Made by a program: the position numbers and the translations under genes. From Pilaira anomala (Eukaryota > Mucoromycota > Mucoromycetes > Mucorales > Mucoraceae): a stretch of 64,000 nt of DNA. The notes beneath the pieces were generated by a model. The model had not been told where the DNA came from, searched no databases, and saw only the letters and a program-made list of their open reading frames with translations. Of the stretch, positions 57,473-64,000 are shown one piece after another (within the stretch, counting starts at the first letter, position 1; the number at the start of each line of letters is the position of its first letter). Where the stretch lies: the NCBI GenBank assembly GCA_025716855.1, contig JAIXMQ010000012.1, positions 558,001-622,000 on the forward strand. Direction: 5' to 3'.

Positions 57473-60400
57473 TCAATAAAAATTTGATAAAGAGGAAAAT
57501 TAAGGAAAGAATTGGAATTAAAGGGAAGAAAGAAAAAGAGGGTTCTTTTAATAAAGAGTAGAAAAAAAAAAAAAAAAAAAAAAAGAAAAGAGTAAAATAA
57601 AAGGGTTAAATTTTTTATATAAAAAAAAAAAATTAAAGTTTCTTTGAAGGAGTGTAATGAAGGTCTTTTTTTTTTTTTCTTTTTTTTTAATGTATAAATG
57701 TATGGTTTTTTTATAATTATTATTATTATTTGCTCCTTGTTTGTTAATAATTCATGTTATGAAAGAAGGGAAGAAAAAGAATCAAATCTAATAATAAAGA
57801 TTTTAATTTGTATTCTAAAAAAAACAAGACTGCCATTACTCTTTTTTTTTTTTTTTGTGTATCCAGCACTCAAATTAATTTTGTAGTACGCTTAAAAATA
57901 TAAACTTATAATAATTGAAACGTACAATAAACTATAAATAAAAACGCTCTTTTCAGGGCAATTAGCATGAAGCAAAGCCATCTATTACTTTTACCTGAAT
58001 TACTATCTATATACTAAAATATGTCTATATATATATATATACTTTATGACCAAATCGAATTGGCATTTTGCAGAAAGTAACTCGGTTCCGAACCAGCCAA
58101 AAAAAGTAAAGTACTATGCGGTAATTGAAGCGCTGTCCCATATGTTGGGAAAATTTTGTAATTCCAAACTGTCTTATTTTTCAAATAGACCTTTCACTGT
58201 TGCTCGCAACACAGTTTAGCCTTAAAAATAACTTGTTGCTCTCGCGTCATAGACTGGCTAATTACAAGTAATGGATGAATATAGAACCGAAGTGGTACCT
58301 AAATTATTTGATTTAAATATTTTGATGTGATTTTTTTTTTTTTTAAAAAAAAAAAAAGGGTTAGATCTTGTAACTTTATATTCTTTAGAATAATACTATA
58401 GCATACATACTGCTGAAAAAGACAGACCACAATAAGAAGAATAAAAGATGTTATAATTATATTATTTTTGATGTCTAAAATGGGATTAGATAAGTTATAT
58501 AAATATTGTTCTCAGCCCTTCATCTATTTATATCTATGCCTTGGTAGTTACCAAGCATTTTATAATTGAATGAGTAATGCGAGTCCCTTGTTTAAAATGA
58601 GGCGCTCATTAAATAGCAATTGTTAAATAGATTTCGTAACAAAAACAAAAAAAGCCTCTTTTTCAAAAATGAATAACTAAAATTTGTTCCCATCATACTC
58701 TGAGTTTTTATTTATTACGTGTCAAATAAAAAAGGGTACCAATACAGCTTTAGTACTTGTTGAAAAAGTAAGCAAAATAAACAAAAAAACTTTATGTTCT
58801 AAACTTAGTTTAAACTTTGGCCAAGTCACCAACAAAGAAAGAAGAAAAATAAAAAAGTGAATTTCTATTTTCTGTCTGCTCACTCTAAGCCTAAATAAAT
58901 CATTTTTCTCGCTTGTTTTTTTTTTGATCTTGTAATTTGTCTTGGAATATAAATAGAGAATATGTTAGATTCGGCTTTAAATTACTAGTTAGTTTTATAA
59001 AAGTGCTTAAAATATACTACAATATCGAATCACGAGTACTCTGTCGATATATAAAAAAAAAAAAATAGATTTTTTCTGATTCCCTCTAAGCTAACGTCGA
59101 GTTGATGACTATTGTTTGTTTATTTGTTTTTCGGGTCTCCAGTCGTCCAATTAAGGTTAATATACTCGCAGTAAGTGGTAATACTCTTATGGTATCTATT
59201 ATCTTACTTCAATAACAGAAATAACGCCCAAATTACACATAAATAAAGTATTTCGTTGAATATTAAATGAATATAATATACATATATACTTATATCTATT
59301 TTATGCCTATTGCGCTATGGGAAAGGAATACAAAAGCAGCACCTGATAGATTTTGAGAAAACTACACAGAAAACAAAGTTTTTTTTTTTCATATGTATAT
59401 TTATGCAAAGTTTCACACACATTGAATTTTATCTGTGCGTGATGTTTTATTAGAGCGTATAGTCATACAAATATGTAATTAAATTATTTTTTTAGCTCTA
59501 TTAAAGCATAAAGAGAGCATGATCAAAAAGGAAAAAATCACTACCAAAATAAGTACAATAGCTTTGTATTACTTTAGAAATAGCTCGTTTGTTTCGTAAA
59601 AATCGTAACTGATAAATAGCTTCTGATTTTTAGTTGTTTATATTTTTTTGGATAGGTCAATCTAATTGGGCATTACTCTATCATGTGCAATATCTGAAGG
59701 GACACAAAGTTTATCTATAGAAATAAAAGTATCCATTATTTTTTTGATATACGTTGTACATATAAGATGTAAAACTCATGGTAAATCTTACCAGAAGGAA
59801 AATTTGAAATATAATAAAACACAATTGGTACAACAAAGAGGTTGAAAAATAACAAAAGAAGAAAGAGGTCCTGATTTTCAAACAATCGATACTTTACGTT
59901 TTAATAAATTAAGTTTTGGTTCACCTGAACTATTTGCAATTACATAGTTTTTAATAGAGAGTACTCCTCTGAAGTTCTTAAAAATCCTTATCATATGCGA
60001 TTATCTTCATCTATATTGTGTATCAATACAATGTTAAATTTTGCCATTAATTCACTTTATATGCTATAAATTTCCATTTTACGAACGGTTTTGTGGTAGG
60101 ACAGTATACCTATTTAGAAGTAGTCACCAGATCTTTTGGTAGTAAAATAAGAATGAGTGTAACAAAAGGGCAAATTAAAGTAAAATTCGCACACTTGCAT
60201 TCAGCACAGATTTGAAAAGATCCACCTATTTTATGACAGGGGGAAATAGGTTCCTTGAGTTATCCCCTATTATGGTGGTCTTTATTGGTTTGTGTTAGCT
60301 TTTTTTTTTTTTTTTTTTTACTATCGTATTTTTTTTTTCTTCTATATATTATATATTAGATTTTGTAATCTTTTTTTTTTTCTTTTTCCCTTTGCTTTCT

Positions 60401-60493
60401 TCTTCTTTTTAAAATTATATTCTCTAATCACTGTCTTCCATTTTAATTACACATACAAATATATAAGAAAAAAAAAAAAGAATAAAATATTTC
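57473..60493. other. Gene-poor 3-kb region upstream of the RhoGEF
   Basis: No complete gene is seen. 59846-59947 (+) reads like a C-terminal fragment (EERGPDFQTIDTLRFNKLSF, then GSPELFAIT and stop), with no start or partner exon found. It also holds poly-A/T runs, and a pyrimidine-rich leader (60300-60420) precedes the next gene. Confidence 0.4.
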
Positions 60494-62394
60494 ATGACTT
60501 CAATCACAGCTGACGAAAACACCTTTGGAGATATGTTATGGCGTCAGCCTTCAGTCTTATCAGAAACTGGTAGCAGCTTAACGACTAGCAGTGGCGGGAA
60601 TAGTAATGCTTCTGTAGATTTTCTAAATTTCGATAAAGAGAATTATCAAAGTAATAGTGTAGATCATCTTTCTTTTATTACTCATCGATCCGACCATTAT
60701 CATCAGCTCATGGACGATTTAGCCATTATTGATGAAATTTACCAGAATTTCGACGACGAAGTTGAATCAGAGCCTTATGGTAAAGTATCATATACATACT
60801 GAGATATAGATTTTTTAGAATCGCACAACTTTTTTCAAGTTAACTAAACTGATTTTAGAAAGACAAGTGGCAGATGCTGCAAGAAATGTAGCACAAAAGA
60901 AAAATCTTGCTGATCAGATGTGTCAGTCTGAAGAAAGCTATATTATAGACTTGGAAACTTTTGAATGTTTTTACCTAAGACCTATCCAGCAGTGGATAAG
61001 CGATCCTGCTAACGCCGAAGTTTTTGTAAAATATCGTGGATTGTGTTCAAAAACAGCTCTGGATAGTTTATTTGTTCACTCGCGTGACATGACCTTATCT
61101 CATCGAGAATTTTGTAGAGGATTAAAAGAGCGGTAAAGAAAAAGATTAGAAATGTTGAAATGTACAAGAACTAAAAATATATATATTTTTGTTTTCAAAA
61201 AAAAAAAAAAAAAAAGACTTGATATGTGGGGACCAACACAGTTCGTATCCGATATTTTTGCTAATTTTGTAAGCTGCTCTTCAATGCTAATTTATCTATT
61301 ACTAATTCTGGGCTTATGTAGTATGAGAAGATGTCTCTCTATGAGTCTTACTTAAATGTATATCCAAGTATGATTGTAACTCTTGACAGCTTATATATCA
61401 AATCTCCATCATTTACAAAATTGATAGATGTAAGCTTTTCGTTTTTTTTTTAAAAAAAAATTTAAAAACATAATTCTCATCACAGTATTGGTCACACAAT
61501 TTAGGGTTGCGTCCCACCAAAAGCAATTCCTCCAGTTAAAGATCTAGTACATTATCTCATGCATCCTGTAACTCGACTTTCTTCTTATTCACTTGTTGTT
61601 TCTCAAATAGCCGCATGTACTGAGCCGTCTCATCCAGATTATCAAGCTCTAGTTCGCATAAAAGAAAAGTTTGTTAAGCGCGAAAAGAAATGGAGAACAA
61701 TGTAGGTGTTTATATATATATATATATATTGTAATCTTTTTATTATTAATATTAGTGTCACGACTAATTTTTTTTTTTTTATTTTGGTTACTCTGTACAT
61801 AGCACGAAAGACCGATTGGCTCATGTTCGTGTCTTGGAAGCATCAAGAAATATACAAGGTAACCCGGCTAATGTTACAACAGCACGACGATTGTACATTA
61901 CAGGTCTTTTAACTCAAGTAAATCTTTCGGATCCTCAATCTATGTCGGACACTAGGACCTACTTATTGTACAACGACTTTTTCCTGTACTGTCAAAAAGT
62001 AAAACTTGGCAATAAAAAATCAGGCACTAACAAGTTGCAATGTAAAGGAGTCATTGATTTGAAACACGCAGAAATTACGCCACTATCCGCCAAGTTAATT
62101 GTGAAAATGTCAGAAGTAAAAAAAGCATCCGCTCTGTCTTCTTTCATGCGTAAATCAGAACCCCACAGCTCGAAACCTGCGGCAGCTACTCTAGTATATG
62201 GCTTCGAGATTAGATCAAACGAACCTCTTGCCGATGTTATATCCACAGGATTTCAAGGTGATTTTGCCGCTGTTCCCGGTTCTGGTAGCAATGTCAAACG
62301 CCGAATAGTAATGAGAACCCAGACAGAATCAGAGCAAAATGCTTGGATGGCTCTACTTCGAAAAACAAGCCAGTTGTTAACACGCAAAGGATAG
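60494..62394 (+). CDS. RhoGEF with DH and PH domains (6 exons)
   Basis: A 502-residue exchange factor that would load GTP onto a Rho-family GTPase. Exons are 60494-60779, 60859-61132, 61217-61268, 61322-61429, 61505-61701 and 61803-62394. The N-terminal 100 residues are Ser/Asp-rich. The DH domain spans about 105-295: QMCQSEESYIIDLETFECFY (first conserved helix), FVSDIFANFYEKMSLYESYL, and HYLMHPVTRLSSYSLVVSQI (third helix). The PH-like domain follows, about 325-500 (LLYNDFFLYCQKVKLG, ending TESEQNAWMALLRKTSQLL). The acceptor of exon 3 is a run of A followed by G, unusual but required by the frame. Which Rho protein it activates is unknown. Confidence 0.9.
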
Positions 62395-62898
62395 TTAATG
62401 ATTTATTATGACCCAAATACAGTTCCTTTCTAAAAAAAACAAAGCAATCTATTTATTTACCCTCTTTAATATATACATTGTGCTATGTATATCTTGTTTT
62501 ATTACTACTATTAAATATTCAAAATTAAGAAAATTCAGAAAAAAATGAATAAAATAAACAATGCTACCATCAATTGCTCATATAATAAATGAAGCTCGCA
62601 TAATAAATCAATCATCTATTGGCTATGTAAAAACGCGATTGTGAGACTATTAATAAAGATGTTGGTTTAAAAAAGAGTCCTCAAAGAAAACGGAGACATT
62701 TATGTCCAATGACCATTTTTATATATATGCTACGACACGATACCCCCGATTTACATATTTCTCAAAGTTGGATTTATTATGCAGACTTCTTCTCAGAGAA
62801 GTCGTTTTCATACGGTATGCTTTATACGAAATTACTGATGATTTGAAACATCTTTATTGTTAATTGGGATAATAAAAATTACTATGTATAGTACAATC
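62395..62898. other. Convergent intergenic region
   Basis: 3' flanks of the RhoGEF (+) and the PIG-X-like gene (-). Nothing else is seen. Confidence 0.5.
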
Positions 62899-63722
62899 TT
62901 ACTCGGATTTTCTTCTTTTCCCTTTTGCTTCAGATCTTCTTCTTCTTTTAATAGATACAGAAACTGAACGAGCAATCCAGAGGGTGCAAAGAACAACCGT
63001 ACCAAAGGTACCATAAGTCACTATCTGAGCATCTTGAACTTTACCGATTGGTACAGATAAAGTTAAGGGTGCTGGATCGTGTGTTAATCTCGTGAAAGAT
63101 GATTCTATATCTTGATATGGTGTAATGAGTGGGTATTGACTGGAAATCGGTGGCCATCTATAATCACCACAGGTCCAGCCTGCGTATGGAGCTTCTATAG
63201 TGATGGGCTGATGATCTCTTTCAAGTAAAGGCTGTTGGTAACGAAGATGAATGGGTAATTCCAAATTAAATGACTGTGATGGTTGCTTCTGACGTAAAAA
63301 TACAATACTACCACGAGGTTCTTTTACCTTTTCAAGTGGTAATTCCAAATCGTGTTCACCAAATACAGTCGCTTTACCTAATTTTGCTTCTAGATCCTGT
63401 AATTGGTATGGATCGACAAATACGCTTGCAGGTAAAACATAAACTACATCAAGATGACAATCTTCTTCTTTTTCTTCGTCAATATTTATTGTAGTTATTA
63501 TCTTTGGATGCAAACTGCTAGCAGCTTGGAGTTCTGAATGCACTTGAGCCATTTTATAAAAGGCGAGTTTTCTTCGGAGTTCTTGCATTATACTTTTTGA
63601 AATGAAAATATGTATGACTTCGAATCCAAATATCCTTTCATCATAATAATGTCCATCTTACCGGAACCAGAGAAGACATCTTGAATTCTGCTTGAGCTAT
63701 TTGTATATTTGATATTATTCAT
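62899..63722 (-). CDS. PBN1: PIG-X/Pbn1-like subunit of GPI mannosyltransferase I (2 exons)
   Basis: An ER membrane protein that stabilises the first mannosyltransferase of GPI-anchor synthesis. Exons 63662-63722 and 62899-63581 give 247 residues. Family features are ASVFVDPYQLQDLEAKLG, the later FNLELPIHLRYQQP, and a C-terminal membrane segment (TFGTVVLCTLWIARSV) followed by a basic tail. The acceptor ATGCAAG/AACTCC was chosen because it keeps the frame; the nearer AAAAAG would introduce a stop. Alternatively the protein starts at the ATG at 63588 without an intron (229 residues). Neither version shows a clear N-terminal signal peptide, so the 5' end is the weak part of the model. Confidence 0.78.
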
Positions 63723-64000
63723 ATCGAGTTTATTAGGATTCTGGTATTAGGCAAATAAAACATTCTAGCGACATGGAAACGCATGTTGTTTACATACAAA
63801 ATGGATAATAAATACATAGGATAGGCTTTATAAACTCAAACATATTAACAACGCCATAAAATACTACCAGTTCATGCTTAAATTAATCTTATTTCATTTC
63901 GCTTGGCATTATGTTTCATATTTATTTATGTAAAACTCTTCAGCATTATAATGAAAATGCTAAATAAAGGTAAAAATTAAACATTACTTACTCACTCATT
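63723..64000. other. Window end, upstream of the PIG-X-like gene
   Basis: No gene is seen in the last 278 bases. Confidence 0.4.

Overview
This window is nuclear DNA of a fungus, most likely an early-diverging Mucoromycota species of the Mucorales type. The evidence is: AT-rich DNA with very frequent poly-A/poly-T runs; many short introns with canonical GT-AG ends and TACTAAC-like branch sites; fungal-type orthologues (Brr2, Rgp1, Pet100, Tom5, a Pbn1/PIG-X-like protein, a Cue3/ASCC2-like protein); and a secreted CotH-type kinase, a family expanded in Mucorales. The species cannot be fixed from the sequence. Exon joins were worked out by hand from splice sites and reading phase, and every multi-exon model given here closes in frame.

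Layout. 0-13 kb: threonine aldolase (+), an apparently intact Tc1-type transposon inserted in an older repeat, an MCT-like MFS transporter, an F-box protein, RGP1 and a PH-domain protein. 14-25 kb: PET100, a PHD-finger protein and the spliceosomal helicase BRR2. 26-38 kb: the Rab6-type GTPase YPT6, an HMMR-like coiled-coil protein, TOM5, a SET protein, ARPC3, a Cue3/ASCC2 protein, the fatty-acid elongation dehydratase PHS1, and a small basic protein of unknown function. 39.5-43.4 kb: a 3.9-kb gene-free fold-back repeat with nested inverted modules. 43.9-48.4 kb: eight tandem, same-strand loci for very short Cys/Ser-rich proteins, several starting with an MG..CS or MGSCCSRS N-terminus that looks like a dual acylation (myristate plus palmitate) signal. 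48.7-52.9 kb: a secreted CotH-family protein and an NAD kinase. 53-64 kb: gene-poor DNA with a MITE and coding relics, then a DH-PH RhoGEF and a PIG-X/Pbn1-like protein.

How the genes relate. Most are single-copy housekeeping genes packed at 50-300 bp spacing, often convergent (PET100/PHD, SET/ARPC3, CUE3/PHS1, COTH/NADK). RGP1 and YPT6 encode an exchange-factor subunit and its GTPase. ARPC3 and the RhoGEF both bear on actin. The two unusual regions are adjacent: the fold-back repeat and the small-protein cluster, which is capped by the CotH gene. This lineage-specific block of about 11 kb sits between conserved genes. The cluster shows clear tandem duplication, shared upstream elements and partial decay; I consider it the best candidate for an undescribed system here.
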